From contig JAILWI010000001.1 in NCBI GenBank assembly GCA_025699005.1, positions 372,001-436,000 of the forward strand: a stretch of 64,000 bases of DNA. Direction: 5' to 3'. The notes under the pieces are model-generated. The model had not been told where the DNA came from. It made no database searches and saw only the letters and a program-made list of their open reading frames with translations. Each line of letters starts with the position of its first letter. The stretch's first letter is position 1. Positions 15,686 through 24,850 of this stretch are shown one piece after another. The translations under genes were made by a program, and so were the position numbers. This stretch comes from Chloroflexota bacterium. GTDB lineage: Bacteria > Chloroflexota > Limnocylindria > QHBO01.

Positions 15686-16351
15686 GGCGGTAGCCGAGCG
15701 ACCGGACCGGCGTCGGCAGCGGTGCCCCGGCCTGGCGCAGCTTCGCCCGCAGGCGGGCGAGGTGTGGCTTGATCCACAGCGGGTCGGGGTCCGGCTCGCC
15801 CCGCCATCCCGCCTGGAGCAGCTCCTCGTGCGTGACGAGGTCGCCGCCGGCGCGCAGCAGGACGTCGAGCAGCGAGAACTCGATGGGCGTGAGGGGCAGG
15901 AGCCGCTCCCCGGCCCACGCCTCGTGCCGCTGGCGATCGATGCGGAGCGACCCGCTGTCGGTCGAGGATGCGATTGCCGAACCGCGCCGCCGGCTCACGG
16001 CCCGGATGCGAGCCAGCAGCTCGTCCTTGCCGAACGGCTTGGTGACGTAGTCGTCGGCCCCGGCGTCGAGCGCCTCGACCTTGGCCGCCTCCTGGCCCTC
16101 GCCGGACAGCACGATGATCGGCGTCTCGCCCCGGCGCCGGATCTCCTGGCAGACGGCGAGACCATCCAGGCCCGGCATGGCGAGGTCGAGGATCACGAGG
16201 TCCGGGCGGTCCGTGTCGAATCTTCGGATCGCCTCGTGGCCGTCGTACGCGGCGCTCACCCGGTGGCCGGCCGATCCGACGAGCGCGGCAACGGCACCAA
16301 TCATCGCCGGCTCGTCGTCGATGACGAGGATGCGGAGCGGTCGCTCGGCGT

Positions 16352-17587
16352 TCACGAAGCCGCCTCCGGGAGCGCGGTGACGAACTGGGTGCCGGCGGGG
16401 ATCTTGTCCTCGATCCACAGCCGCCCGCCCATCGCCGCGACGAGGCGGCGTGCGGCAAAGAGCCCGACGCCGCTGCCCGGAGCCCCGGTCTGGTCCAGTC
16501 GAACGAACGGCTCGAACACGCTCTCGCGCATCTCGGACGGGACGCCCGGTCCGTCGTCGCCCACCGCCACGCGAACCTCGCCCGATGCCGACCAGTCCGC
16601 GACGACGATCTCGGCGCCCTCGGGCGCGTACTTCGCCGAGTTCTCGAGCAGCAGCTCGAGGACCTGAGCCAGGCGTGCCGGATCGCCGAGGGCGGTCCGG
16701 GTTCCGGTCGCGAACCGCGCCAGCCGATGGCGACGCAGGAGCGGGGCGAGCCGGGTGAGCACCTCGTCGATCACGGGCCCGATCTCGAACGGCACGATCT
16801 CCACGGTCAGGAGCCGATCGGCGCGGACGGTCTCGAGGATGGTGTCGACGAGGTCGTTGAGGCGCAGCACCTGCCCGGTGGCCGCCTCGTGCCACATGGC
16901 GGCGTCGGGCGTTCCGGCGCGCTCGGCCGCCTCTCCGAGCAGGTCGAGGTAGGCGCGCACGACGGCCAGCGGGGTCCGCAGCTGGTGTGTGACGACGGCG
17001 ATGAGCTCCGCCCGCGCCTGGTCGACGCTCCGCAGGCTGTCGAGCTGCGCCTCGGTCTCGAGATGCATGCGACGGCGCTCGACGACCCCGGCCAGCAGCG
17101 TCGCGATCGTTGCCAGCCGTCGCTGCTGCGCCTCCGTGAACTCGCGGCGCGCCGCTGTCTTCACGTTCAGCACCCCCACGACGTGGTCGGCGACGACGAG
17201 GGGGACGGCCAGGATCGACGTGAAGCGCTCGTGGTCGACGCCGCGGATCCACGCGCAGCGCGGATCGTTGGCGAGATCGCTGCTCACCACGGGCTGCGCC
17301 GTGCTCGCGGCGAGGCCGGTGATGCCCTCGCCCACGTCGAGTCTCGCCACGCCGACGTGCTCGCGATCGACGCCGTTCGTGGCGGCCAGCGTCATGCCCG
17401 CGCGGTCACGATCGACGAGGTAGAGCGAGCAGACCTCGGTGCCCATCGCCTCCGTGCTGCGGTCGACGATGAGCTGCATGAGCTCGTCCCACGTCGACGC
17501 GCCCGCGGCCAGCTGGGCGATCTCGCGCAGGGCGGCGATCTCGTTGGCATCGGCGCTCATCGGTTCGGAAAGAGGGGTCGAGGTCAT
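16352..17587 (-). CDS. soluble GAF-domain sensor histidine kinase
   Basis: A 411-aa kinase with no membrane segment. A GAF domain spans about 30-170 (CSLYLVDRDRAGMTLAATNG, GVLNVKT). A dimerisation domain follows with the phospho-accepting His in VVTHQLRTPLAV near residue 210. The HATPase domain has LLENSAKYAP (N box), VGDDGPGVP (G1) and GSGVGLFAARR (G2). It probably senses a small cytosolic ligand or redox state through GAF. ATG 17587 gives a compact N-terminus; the open frame continues to 17668 without similarity. It is the upstream partner of the OmpR-type regulator. Confidence 0.88.
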   Translation of the reverse strand: MTSTPLSEPMSADANEIAALREIAQLAAGASTWDELMQLIVDRSTEAMGTEVCSLYLVDRDRAGMTLAATNGVDREHVGVARLDVGEGITGLAASTAQPVVSSDLANDPRCAWIRGVDHERFTSILAVPLVVADHVVGVLNVKTAARREFTEAQQRRLATIATLLAGVVERRRMHLETEAQLDSLRSVDQARAELIAVVTHQLRTPLAVVRAYLDLLGEAAERAGTPDAAMWHEAATGQVLRLNDLVDTILETVRADRLLTVEIVPFEIGPVIDEVLTRLAPLLRRHRLARFATGTRTALGDPARLAQVLELLLENSAKYAPEGAEIVVADWSASGEVRVAVGDDGPGVPSEMRESVFEPFVRLDQTGAPGSGVGLFAARRLVAAMGGRLWIEDKIPAGTQFVTALPEAAS

Positions 17588-17734
17588 GACGCGCTTCCGT
17601 GGGTTGGCACCCAAGCATCGCACCGCGTGTCCATGTCCGCCGCCCTCGATCCGGCGGCCGTCGCGCATCCCGTTGTGCAGAGTGCCCAGCCTGGCGACCG
17701 TCTCCCCGATGGAGGGGCTTCGGAGGGGGCGGTG

Positions 17735-17821
17735 TCACCGGAGGCGTGCGAGGTGCAACGCGGCCTTCATCGGACCGGTAGGGATTCGGCGTGCTGTTCC
17801 GGGCGCCGGTGCCTCCGGTGA
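17735..17821. repeat. 11-bp perfect inverted repeat with 65-bp loop
   Basis: TCACCGGAGGC (17735-17745) and GCCTCCGGTGA (17811-17821) are perfect complements in the divergent gap 17588-18005. The element abuts the next inverted repeat two bases later. It may be a regulatory RNA hairpin or part of one composite element. Outside these two elements and the 18006 promoter I see nothing else in the gap. Confidence 0.5.
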
Positions 17822-17963
17822 GAGTTGCCACCCAGCGGAACTAACGGCCACGTTGGGCCTTCGTCGTGGCCGCGCGGACCGCGTGGAGGTACCTGGCGGC
17901 CCGCCAGACCTCGGAATCGGCGCCTCCTTGGCCGTTAGTTCCTCACCAGGGCAACCGGCGAGA
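17816..17963. mobile_element. MITE-like palindromic element
   Basis: Two 27-base arms (17824-17850 and 17929-17955) are inverted copies: GTTGCC, seven mismatched bases, then 14 identical bases GGAACTAACGGCCA. Directly outside the arms are CGGTGAGA (17816-17823) and CGGCGAGA (17956-17963), an 8-bp direct repeat with one mismatch, as a target duplication would leave. There is no coding capacity. A structured RNA or a regulatory palindrome is the alternative reading. Confidence 0.5.
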
Positions 17964-18005
17964 CAGCGGACCGAGTGCCGTCCCGCGTCCCGGTAGCATG
18001 GGGGC

Positions 18006-19382
18006 GTGACCACCGATGCCCTGATCGCCAGGCTGCGCGGCGCGGTCGGGGAGCGCCATTGCCTCGTCGACCCGGCGCTGCGTGCGTCGTACGAGACCGA
18101 CTGGACCCGACGCTTCGGTGGCGCTGCGCTGGCCGTCGTGCGCCCAGGCTCCACCGAGGAGGTCGCCGCCGTGCTCGTCGCCTGCCGCGATGCCGGCGTG
18201 GGGGTCGTGCCGCAGGGTGGCAACACCGGCCTGGTCGGCGGATCGGTGCCGCGGGACGGCGAGGTGGTGCTCAGCCTCCGGCGTCTGAGCGAGATCGAGC
18301 CGGTCGACGCGCGGGCGGGTGAGGTCACCGTCGGAGCGGGTGCCGTCCTGGCCGATGTGCAGCGGGCTGCCCGGAGCGCAGGCTGGGACGTCGGCGTCGA
18401 TCTCGGAGCGCGCGACTCGGCCACGATCGGCGGGCTGGTGGCGACGAACGCCGGCGGCGTGAACGTCGTCCGCCACGGCGCCATGCGGGCCCAGCTGCAG
18501 GGCTTCGAGGCGGTCCTCGCCGACGGAACCGTCCTGCGGCGCCTGCCGGGAATGCCGAAGGACAACACCGGCTACGACATCGGCGGGCTGCTCGCCGGTT
18601 CGGAGGGCACCCTGGCGGTGATCACGCGCGTCCGCCTGCGGCTGGTGCCGACGCTCCGCCGGCGAGCCGTCTGCGTTCTCGGCTTCGAGCGTGCCGCCGA
18701 CGCAGTGGAGGCTGCGGCCGAGCTGCGCCAGCGGCTCGGGTCGGTCATGGCGCTCGAGCTGTTCACCGACGCCGGCCTCGAGCTCGTCCTGCGGCACACC
18801 TCGCTTGCCGCGCCCTTCACCCCGCGGACCGCGGTCTACCTGCTCGTGGAGGCCGCCACCGACGACGCGGACCCGGCGGACGGCCTGCTCGCGGCCTTCG
18901 AGGCCCTCGGCCTGCACGAGGAGGCCGCCGCCGTGGCGAGCGACGAGGCCGGCCGGCATCGGCTCTGGCAACTTCGCGAGCGCCACACGGAGGTGATGAA
19001 TGCGGAAGCGATTCCGCACAAGCTTGACGTGTCGGTGCCGATGGCGCGGTACGCGGAGCTGGTCGAGCGCGCGCCGGAGGCCGTCACCGAGGTCGATCCG
19101 ACGGCACGCACGATCGCGTACGGGCACATCGGTGACGGCAACCTCCACGTCAACATCCTCGGCCCCGCCCCCGACGCGACGGACGTGGACGACGCGGTGC
19201 TGGAGCTCGTCGTCTCGCTCGAGGGCAGCGTCAGCGCGGAGCATGGCATCGGCGTGGCGAAGGTGGACTGGCTCGAGCGCGATCGGGGCCCCGAGACGGT
19301 CGCCGCGATGCGGGCCATCAAGGCGGCCTGGGACCCATCGGGAATCCTCAATCCGGGTGTGATCTTCCGCGCCGACGGCTGA
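18006..19382 (+). CDS. FAD-linked D-2-hydroxyacid dehydrogenase (GlcD / D-2HGDH-like)
   Basis: A 458-aa flavoprotein of the vanillyl-alcohol-oxidase superfamily that oxidises D-2-hydroxyacids such as D-lactate, glycolate or D-2-hydroxyglutarate. The FAD-binding domain (about 38-220) has VPQGGNTGLVGGS, DLGARDSATIGG and NAGGVNVVRHG. The C-terminal cap has YGHIGDGNLHVNI and AEHGIGVAK, metal- and substrate-binding motifs of the GlcD/D2HGDH group. TAGCAT (17994-17999) ends six bases before GTG 18006 and no Shine-Dalgarno is seen, so it is leaderless. No GlcE or iron-sulfur GlcF partner follows. The exact substrate is open. Confidence 0.88.
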   Translation: MTTDALIARLRGAVGERHCLVDPALRASYETDWTRRFGGAALAVVRPGSTEEVAAVLVACRDAGVGVVPQGGNTGLVGGSVPRDGEVVLSLRRLSEIEPVDARAGEVTVGAGAVLADVQRAARSAGWDVGVDLGARDSATIGGLVATNAGGVNVVRHGAMRAQLQGFEAVLADGTVLRRLPGMPKDNTGYDIGGLLAGSEGTLAVITRVRLRLVPTLRRRAVCVLGFERAADAVEAAAELRQRLGSVMALELFTDAGLELVLRHTSLAAPFTPRTAVYLLVEAATDDADPADGLLAAFEALGLHEEAAAVASDEAGRHRLWQLRERHTEVMNAEAIPHKLDVSVPMARYAELVERAPEAVTEVDPTARTIAYGHIGDGNLHVNILGPAPDATDVDDAVLELVVSLEGSVSAEHGIGVAKVDWLERDRGPETVAAMRAIKAAWDPSGILNPGVIFRADG

Positions 19383-19422
19383 TCCGACCATCGGCCGGTC
19401 CGTTCCCGGCTAGGATCGGCCG

Positions 19423-20226
19423 ATGACCGAGATCCTCGAGACGAACGGCGGCCGCATCGCCTACGACGTGACGGGCGATGGCGACGCTGTCCTCCTCATC
19501 CACGCCGGCGTGGCGAACCGCAGCATGTGGGATGACCAGGTGGCGGCGCTGAGCGACGCCTACCGCGTCATCCGCCACGACACGCGCGGCTTCGGCGAGA
19601 CCGAGACCGATGCGGTGCCGTTCTCGAATCGGGCCGATGCGATCGCGCTCCTCGACGAGCTCGGCGTGGAGCGAGCCCACCTGGTGGGCCTGTCACGGGG
19701 CGGCACGATCGCCCTCGACACCGCGATCGAGTATCCCGACCGGGTCCGCTCGCTCACGGTCGTGGCCGGCGGAGTCTCGGGCTTTGAGTCGTCGGCGGAG
19801 CTCCCCGACGCGGTCTTCGAGCCGGCGGAGGCGATGGAGGCAGCGAAGGACTGGGAGGCGCTGGCCGAGTGGGAGACCGCGTTCTGGGCTGACGGATACG
19901 GGCAGCCACAGGACCGCGTGCCCGACGTCCGGCGGCGCGTCCACGAGTGGGTCCTGACGACCTACCAGGCGGAGAAGGAGGAGGGCGATCCCCAGCCGCT
20001 CGACCCGCCGGCGGCCGGCCGGCTCGACGAGCTGCGCGTGCCGCTGCTCGTCATGCTCGGGAGGCTCGACGACCCCGGTACCACCGACGCCATGCGGCAC
20101 CTGGCCTCCGCGGTCCCCGGCGCCCGGCTCGAGGAGTTCGACACCGCGCACATGGTGAACCTCGAGGAGCCCGAGCGCTTCAACCGGGTCCTGCGCACGT
20201 TCCTCGACGGAGTCTCGGACCGGTAG
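19423..20226 (+). CDS. alpha/beta hydrolase
   Basis: A 267-aa hydrolase with the oxyanion region LLIHAGVANRSMW, HDTRGFGETE, the nucleophile Ser in GLSRGG near residue 90, and a late Asp and His (GRLDDPG, DTAHMVN). TAGGAT (19411-19416) ends six bases before the ATG with no Shine-Dalgarno, so the gene has its own leaderless promoter. Its substrate cannot be told; esterase, lactonase and haloperoxidase-like activities occur in this group. It sits between a flavin dehydrogenase and XdhC with no clear functional link. Confidence 0.85.
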   Translation: MTEILETNGGRIAYDVTGDGDAVLLIHAGVANRSMWDDQVAALSDAYRVIRHDTRGFGETETDAVPFSNRADAIALLDELGVERAHLVGLSRGGTIALDTAIEYPDRVRSLTVVAGGVSGFESSAELPDAVFEPAEAMEAAKDWEALAEWETAFWADGYGQPQDRVPDVRRRVHEWVLTTYQAEKEEGDPQPLDPPAAGRLDELRVPLLVMLGRLDDPGTTDAMRHLASAVPGARLEEFDTAHMVNLEEPERFNRVLRTFLDGVSDR

Positions 20227-20236
20227 CATCTCCGTC

Positions 20237-21250
20237 GTGAGCGAGCTCGACGACATCCTCTCGGCAGCCGATGCCGCCGACGCGCGCGGCGAGCCCGTGG
20301 CCCTGGCGACGGTGGTGGCCGTGCGGGGATCGTCGTACCGGCGTCCCGGGGCGCGGCTGCTGGTGCCCGCCGAGGGCCGGCCGATCGGCCTCATCTCGGG
20401 TGGCTGCCTGGAGGAGGAGGCGGCCCGTCTCGCGCGGGAGGCGATCCGGCTGGACGAGCCGATCATCGTGACCATCGACCACTCCGCCGAAGGCGACGAG
20501 CTGTGGGGGATTGGGCTCGGCTGCCGCGGCGTCGTGGAGCTCCTGGCCGAGCCGCCGTCGATGGCGGCCGGCACCCTGTCCGCGCTCCGCGCGGCGCGGG
20601 ATGGCGTTCCGAGCTACCTCGTCACCGAGCTCGGGGGCGACCGCCGAGAGCTGACCGAATCGGAGGCGATCGCGCTCGGGGAGCGAGCCTCCGCGGCGGT
20701 TCGTCGCGGACAGCCGGTCCGCATCGGCGAGGCCGTCCTCGACCCGATCCTTCCGCCACTGCGTCTCGTCATCTGCGGCGCGGGCCCGGATGCGCCGCCA
20801 CTGGCAGCCGCGGGCAAGCGGCTCGGCTGGCGGGTCACCGTCGTCGACCCGCGGCGCACGCTGCTGCGGGCGGAGCGCTTCCCCGGCGTCGAGCTCCTCG
20901 ATGTGGAACCGGCCGATGCGGCAGCAACGGTGGACGCGGACGAGTGGACGGCGGTCGTCGTCATGAGCCACGACTACGTGCGCGACGCCGCGTTCCTGAG
21001 CGGCCTCACGGGCAGACGCGTCGGCTACCTCGGCGTCCTCGGTCCGCGCGACCGGACCGAGCGGCTGCTCGCCGAGTCGGGTGCCTCCGGTGAGTCGATC
21101 ACCACGGCGCTGCATGCGCCGGCCGGTCTCGACATCGGCGCGGACGGCGCCGAGGAGGTGGCCACCGCCATCACCGCCGAGATCCTTGCCGTGCTCCGCG
21201 GGGGCAGTGGCGTCCCGCTGCGCGAGCGACCGGGGCCGATTCACCCCTGA
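20237..21250 (+). CDS. XdhC/CoxI family molybdenum-enzyme maturation protein
   Basis: A 337-aa protein. The XdhC_CoxI N-terminal domain has VRGSSYRRPGARLLV and ISGGCLEEE; the C-terminal Rossmann domain starts at LVICGAGPDAPPLA, with VVMSHDYVRD and GYLGVLGPRDR. The family binds molybdenum cofactor and promotes its sulfuration and insertion into xanthine-dehydrogenase-type enzymes. TAGCAT (20224-20229) lies seven bases before GTG 20237. Convergent moaA next door fits a Moco theme, although no molybdenum hydroxylase is in the window. Confidence 0.88.
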   Translation: MSELDDILSAADAADARGEPVALATVVAVRGSSYRRPGARLLVPAEGRPIGLISGGCLEEEAARLAREAIRLDEPIIVTIDHSAEGDELWGIGLGCRGVVELLAEPPSMAAGTLSALRAARDGVPSYLVTELGGDRRELTESEAIALGERASAAVRRGQPVRIGEAVLDPILPPLRLVICGAGPDAPPLAAAGKRLGWRVTVVDPRRTLLRAERFPGVELLDVEPADAAATVDADEWTAVVVMSHDYVRDAAFLSGLTGRRVGYLGVLGPRDRTERLLAESGASGESITTALHAPAGLDIGADGAEEVATAITAEILAVLRGGSGVPLRERPGPIHP

Positions 21251-21260
21251 CGCGACGGCG

Positions 21261-22280
21261 TCAGCCGCCGATGAAGCTCATCTCGACCTTCGGGAGATTC
21301 ACCGTCTCGAGGGTCCGCAGCTCCGAGTAGCGGTCATCGCGCCCGCTCCACACGACCCGCATGGCCTCGACGAGCTCGGCGTCCGTGGCCCCGGATCGGA
21401 GCACGGCCCGGAGATCGTGTCCGCCGGTGGCGAAGAGGCACGTGTAGACCTGCCCGTCGGCACTCAGCCGCGCCCGCGTGCAGTCGCCGCAGAACGGCTG
21501 CGTCACGCTGCTGATCACCCCGATCTCCCCTGCCCCGTCGCGGTAGCGGTAACGGCGTGCCACCTCGCCGCGGTAGGAGGGGTCGACGGCCTCGATCGGC
21601 CAGCGCGCGTCGATCGCTGCGGCGATCTCGGCCGCGGGCACCACGTCGTCGAGGCGCCAGCCGTTGGAATGCCCGACGTCCATGTACTCGATGAAGCGGA
21701 CGGTGGTCCCGCTGCCGCGGAAGTGCTCGGCAAGATCGACGATGGCGTGCTCGTTCAGGCCGCGCCGGATGACGGCGTTGACTTTCACCGGTCCGAGGCC
21801 CGCCGCATCGGCTGCCGCGATCCCGTCCAGGACGCGCGCCACCGGGAACCCCACGTCGTTCATCGACTGGAAGGTCGCGTCGTCCACGGCGTCGAGACTG
21901 ACGGTGACCCGGTCGAGGCCGGCATCGGCCAGCACCTGGGCGCGATCCGCAAGGAGCGACGCGTTGGTCGTGAGCGTCAGGTCCTCGATCCCGTCGACCG
22001 ACCGCAGCATCGCGACCAGCTTCTCGATCCCACGTCGGACGAGTGGCTCCCCACCGGTCAGGCGCACCTTGCGGACGCCGAGCGCCACCGAGGCGCGCAC
22101 GACGCGCTCGATCTCCTCGAAGTCAAGGATCTCGGCGCGCGGCAGGAACGCGTGGTCCCGTCCGAAGACCTCCTTCGGCATGCAGTACACGCATCGGAAG
22201 TTGCAGCGGTCGGTCACGCTGACGCGCAGGTCGCGCATCGGACGGCGGAGGGTATCGAGGACGGTCAGCGGCTCGGGCAT
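21261..22280 (-). CDS. moaA: GTP 3',8-cyclase (Moco biosynthesis)
   Basis: Radical SAM enzyme of 339 aa that starts molybdenum-cofactor synthesis by cyclising GTP with MoaC. The SAM cluster motif is CNFRCVYC near residue 26. GGEPLVRRG is the SAM-binding GGE motif, and the second 4Fe-4S cluster motif is CGDCTRARLSADGQVYTC near residue 260. The C-terminus ends in the conserved Gly-Gly (FIGG). No other moa gene is adjacent. It ends 10 bp from xdhC in convergent orientation. CACCAT nine bases upstream is a weak -10 candidate. Confidence 0.95.
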   Translation of the reverse strand: MPEPLTVLDTLRRPMRDLRVSVTDRCNFRCVYCMPKEVFGRDHAFLPRAEILDFEEIERVVRASVALGVRKVRLTGGEPLVRRGIEKLVAMLRSVDGIEDLTLTTNASLLADRAQVLADAGLDRVTVSLDAVDDATFQSMNDVGFPVARVLDGIAAADAAGLGPVKVNAVIRRGLNEHAIVDLAEHFRGSGTTVRFIEYMDVGHSNGWRLDDVVPAAEIAAAIDARWPIEAVDPSYRGEVARRYRYRDGAGEIGVISSVTQPFCGDCTRARLSADGQVYTCLFATGGHDLRAVLRSGATDAELVEAMRVVWSGRDDRYSELRTLETVNLPKVEMSFIGG

Positions 22281-22325
22281 GTCCGCGCCATGGTGGCAGC
22301 CAGCTCGACCCGGCGCCAGCGGGCG

Positions 22326-24215
22326 TCAGGCAACCAGTCGGGCGGCGCCGATGATCGTGCCGAGAGCCGTTGCCGTTGCGCCCCCGACGAGCAGGGCGAC
22401 ACGCGAGGCCGCCGGTTCGCAGCGCGGCAGGCTGGCGCCTCCGAGGCCCAGCCCGACACCGAGCGCGCCGCCCAGCAGCAGCGCCACGCCGATGAGCGAT
22501 ACCGGGTCGACGAGCGTGGTGACCCGGCCGCTGTCGATCGCGGCATCGGACAGCCCGAAGGCGAATCGCTGCCGCGCGAGCTCCGCGCCCGAGGACGAGG
22601 AGACGATGCGGACGCTGGCGTCCCATTGGCTGCCGGCGGGGAGGACGAGGGCATCGGCCGTCCATGTCGCCGTCCCGGAGGCGCTCCCGTGTGTCGTGTC
22701 GGCCCCATGGTCCGCGCCCGCGCCGTGTCCGGTACCGCCACCCTCGAGGAGCAGCGGGACGCGGGTCGTGGTGCCATCGTCACGTCGGTCCAGGCCGAGC
22801 TCGAGCGTCGACGCGGCGAGCGCATCGGTCGTGGTGACGATGACCCGGTTGAGGCCGGGACGGCCGGGAACGACGTCCATCGTCATGCCGGGCGCCGTGA
22901 CTCCGAACGCATCGGGGATCGGCTCGATCGCCACCCCGAGCGGCTCGTCGACCGGTGGCGTGCTCGCCAGCGCGGCCGTCATGACGAGGACGGTCGTCGC
23001 CAGCATGAGCTCGATCGTCAGGCGGCTTCGCATGCTGTCGAGCCACGTCATCATCCGGCCGCCGTCGAGGAAGTTCAGCGCGCCGAGCGCCAGGGCGCCG
23101 ATGGCAAACCCGGACTTCATGAGCAGCGTGTGCCCGTACTCGGTCTCGAGATCGAGCAGCACGCCGGTCTGGACGTACGCGCTGTGCACGCCGGTGAGCA
23201 CCACGAGGCCGATCGAGACGAGTGCCAGGGCCGAGAACCGTGGCACGAGCGTTCGCATGGACGGGAGCGGCCGGACCGAGACGAGGGATGGGCGGCGCGT
23301 CACGGCCACGAGGCCGACGATCCCGCCGATCCAGACGGCCGCGCCGCTCACGTGGACGAGTTGGCTCGCGATCGCCGCGGGCCCCGGGATGCCGGATGCA
23401 TGCCCCGCGAGCACGAGGAGGACGATGCCGACGATGCCCGTGCCACCGGCAAGGGTTCCCGCCCACCGCAGCGGGACGAGCGCGAGACCGACCCCGCCGA
23501 TGACGGCCACCGCCGCGCGGCCGAGCTGGAGCGCGCCATTCCGGCTGTCGACGAGGTAACCGCCGACGTCCCCGGACTCCAGCCCCGAGACGGCCGCGGC
23601 ACCGAGCGTGGCGACGCCCGAGATGAGGAGCGCCGCGGCCAGGCCCCTCGTCAGGAGGCGAGGCATCGCCCCGTCGCGGACGACGACGCGGTGGAACACG
23701 GCGAGGCCCAGCGCCAGCAGCAGGCCGATGTACGTCAGCCAGCGGCCGATGACGGCCGACGGGTCGGCCGCCTCGTGTGCTGCCTCGCCGCCCGCCCCGA
23801 TCTCCTCGCCGGACACGTCGCCGACGCCGAAGGCCAGGAAGCCCTCGGCGGTGTGGCCGTCCGCGGCCGACAGCGTGCGCCAGCGAACGGTGTAGACGCC
23901 CGGTTCGAGCTCGGGAGGCGTGGCCACGAGCGCGAACGGGTCGGCCGGATCGATCAATCCGCCGCGTTCGAGCACCGCTGTGCCGTCGTCGGTGACGAGA
24001 TCGAGGGACGTGAACTGCGTCTCCAGGGGCTCGCTGAAGACGAGCCTGATCTCCGTCGGCGGCTCGGGCAGCGTGGAGCCCGGGGCGGGCGAGCTCGTGA
24101 CGAGCTGCGCATGCGCGAGCACGCGCCCCCCGGCCGCGTCCGGCAGGGCCGGGCCGACCAGGAGCGCGAGCAGGGCGATGGCGCCGGCGCGGCGCCACGC
24201 CCCCACCCGACGCAT
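22326..24215 (-). CDS. CopC-CopD fusion copper protein
   Basis: A 629-aa membrane protein. After a signal peptide (cleavage near VLA/HAQ), a CopC domain begins with the copper-binding His of HAQLVTSSPAPGS and includes SAADGHTAEGFLAFGV. A CopD-type membrane domain of about eight helices spans about 150-440, followed by an extracytoplasmic domain and one last helix. There is a His-rich stretch (GTGHGAGADHGADTTHG). The upstream gene stop and this ATG share one base (TGATG), so they are coupled. It probably handles periplasmic copper or copper import. Confidence 0.87.
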   Translation of the reverse strand: MRRVGAWRRAGAIALLALLVGPALPDAAGGRVLAHAQLVTSSPAPGSTLPEPPTEIRLVFSEPLETQFTSLDLVTDDGTAVLERGGLIDPADPFALVATPPELEPGVYTVRWRTLSAADGHTAEGFLAFGVGDVSGEEIGAGGEAAHEAADPSAVIGRWLTYIGLLLALGLAVFHRVVVRDGAMPRLLTRGLAAALLISGVATLGAAAVSGLESGDVGGYLVDSRNGALQLGRAAVAVIGGVGLALVPLRWAGTLAGGTGIVGIVLLVLAGHASGIPGPAAIASQLVHVSGAAVWIGGIVGLVAVTRRPSLVSVRPLPSMRTLVPRFSALALVSIGLVVLTGVHSAYVQTGVLLDLETEYGHTLLMKSGFAIGALALGALNFLDGGRMMTWLDSMRSRLTIELMLATTVLVMTAALASTPPVDEPLGVAIEPIPDAFGVTAPGMTMDVVPGRPGLNRVIVTTTDALAASTLELGLDRRDDGTTTRVPLLLEGGGTGHGAGADHGADTTHGSASGTATWTADALVLPAGSQWDASVRIVSSSSGAELARQRFAFGLSDAAIDSGRVTTLVDPVSLIGVALLLGGALGVGLGLGGASLPRCEPAASRVALLVGGATATALGTIIGAARLVA

Positions 24216-24802
24216 CAGGCGCGGCGTCGCGACAGCGCCAGCCCGAGGGCGACGAGCCCGGCCACGAGTCCGGCACCACCGACGACGAGGGCGATCGTCG
24301 CGGTTCCCGACGCCGCGGCACCCGCCTCGGCATCCCGGGCGGTGTCGCCGGCCGCCGGCAGGACGACCGGGAACTGGCCGGTCGTCGCGTCCTGCACCTC
24401 GCTGAACGTGTCGGCCCCGGATGTGAACCGCTCGTCGATCGGCTCACCGTCGATCTCGCCGAAGATGTGGAAGGTGTACGGACCGGCAGCTGTCGGGAAG
24501 AACACCGATCGGTACGCGCCGGGCTCGCCGAAGCGAGGCGAGATCTCGAGGTCCCGTGTCTGGTCGCCGAAGATCACCTCGGCTGACAGCGTCTCCTCGA
24601 GGCCCTCGACCGGCTCCCCGTCATGGGTCACCCGCAGGTCGAGCCCGCTCTTCTGTCCGGTGAAGACCGGCTCGTCGGCAAAGCCGACGATCATCGTGAT
24701 GTCATCGATATCCCGGCTCTCGTGAGCCAGCGTGGAGCCGATGCTGGCGACCATCGTCAGCATCGCCCCGAGGACGGCAGCCCGTCCCAGGCGTCGAATC
24801 AT
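24215..24802 (-). CDS. exported membrane-anchored protein of the copper operon
   Basis: A 195-aa protein with a signal peptide (cleavage near TLA/HES), an immunoglobulin-like extracytoplasmic domain (about 30-140, with PYTFHIFGEIDGEPI) and a C-terminal helix followed by SRRRA. The mature N-terminus starts with His, which can bind copper, and the domain resembles YtkA/FixH-type modules. A strong Shine-Dalgarno (GAGGAG, seven bases before ATG 24802) is present, unlike most neighbours. It overlaps copCD by one base. The function is not established. Confidence 0.7.
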   Translation of the reverse strand: MIRRLGRAAVLGAMLTMVASIGSTLAHESRDIDDITMIVGFADEPVFTGQKSGLDLRVTHDGEPVEGLEETLSAEVIFGDQTRDLEISPRFGEPGAYRSVFFPTAAGPYTFHIFGEIDGEPIDERFTSGADTFSEVQDATTGQFPVVLPAAGDTARDAEAGAAASGTATIALVVGGAGLVAGLVALGLALSRRRA

Positions 24803-24850
24803 TTCGTATCTCCTCGCGGGTCGCCGATGCGCCCGCAGTGGGTTCGCGGA

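Noticed and set aside
17641-17960. Known riboswitch class (c-di-GMP, glycine, cobalamin) in the 17.7-kb gap
   Set aside because: Some short pieces looked similar, but none of the conserved cores is complete.
21081-24725. A 1214-codon open frame on the plus strand
   Set aside because: It lies opposite moaA, copCD and the exported copper protein. Composition is Arg/Asp/His-rich with no domain, typical of antisense frames in GC-rich DNA.
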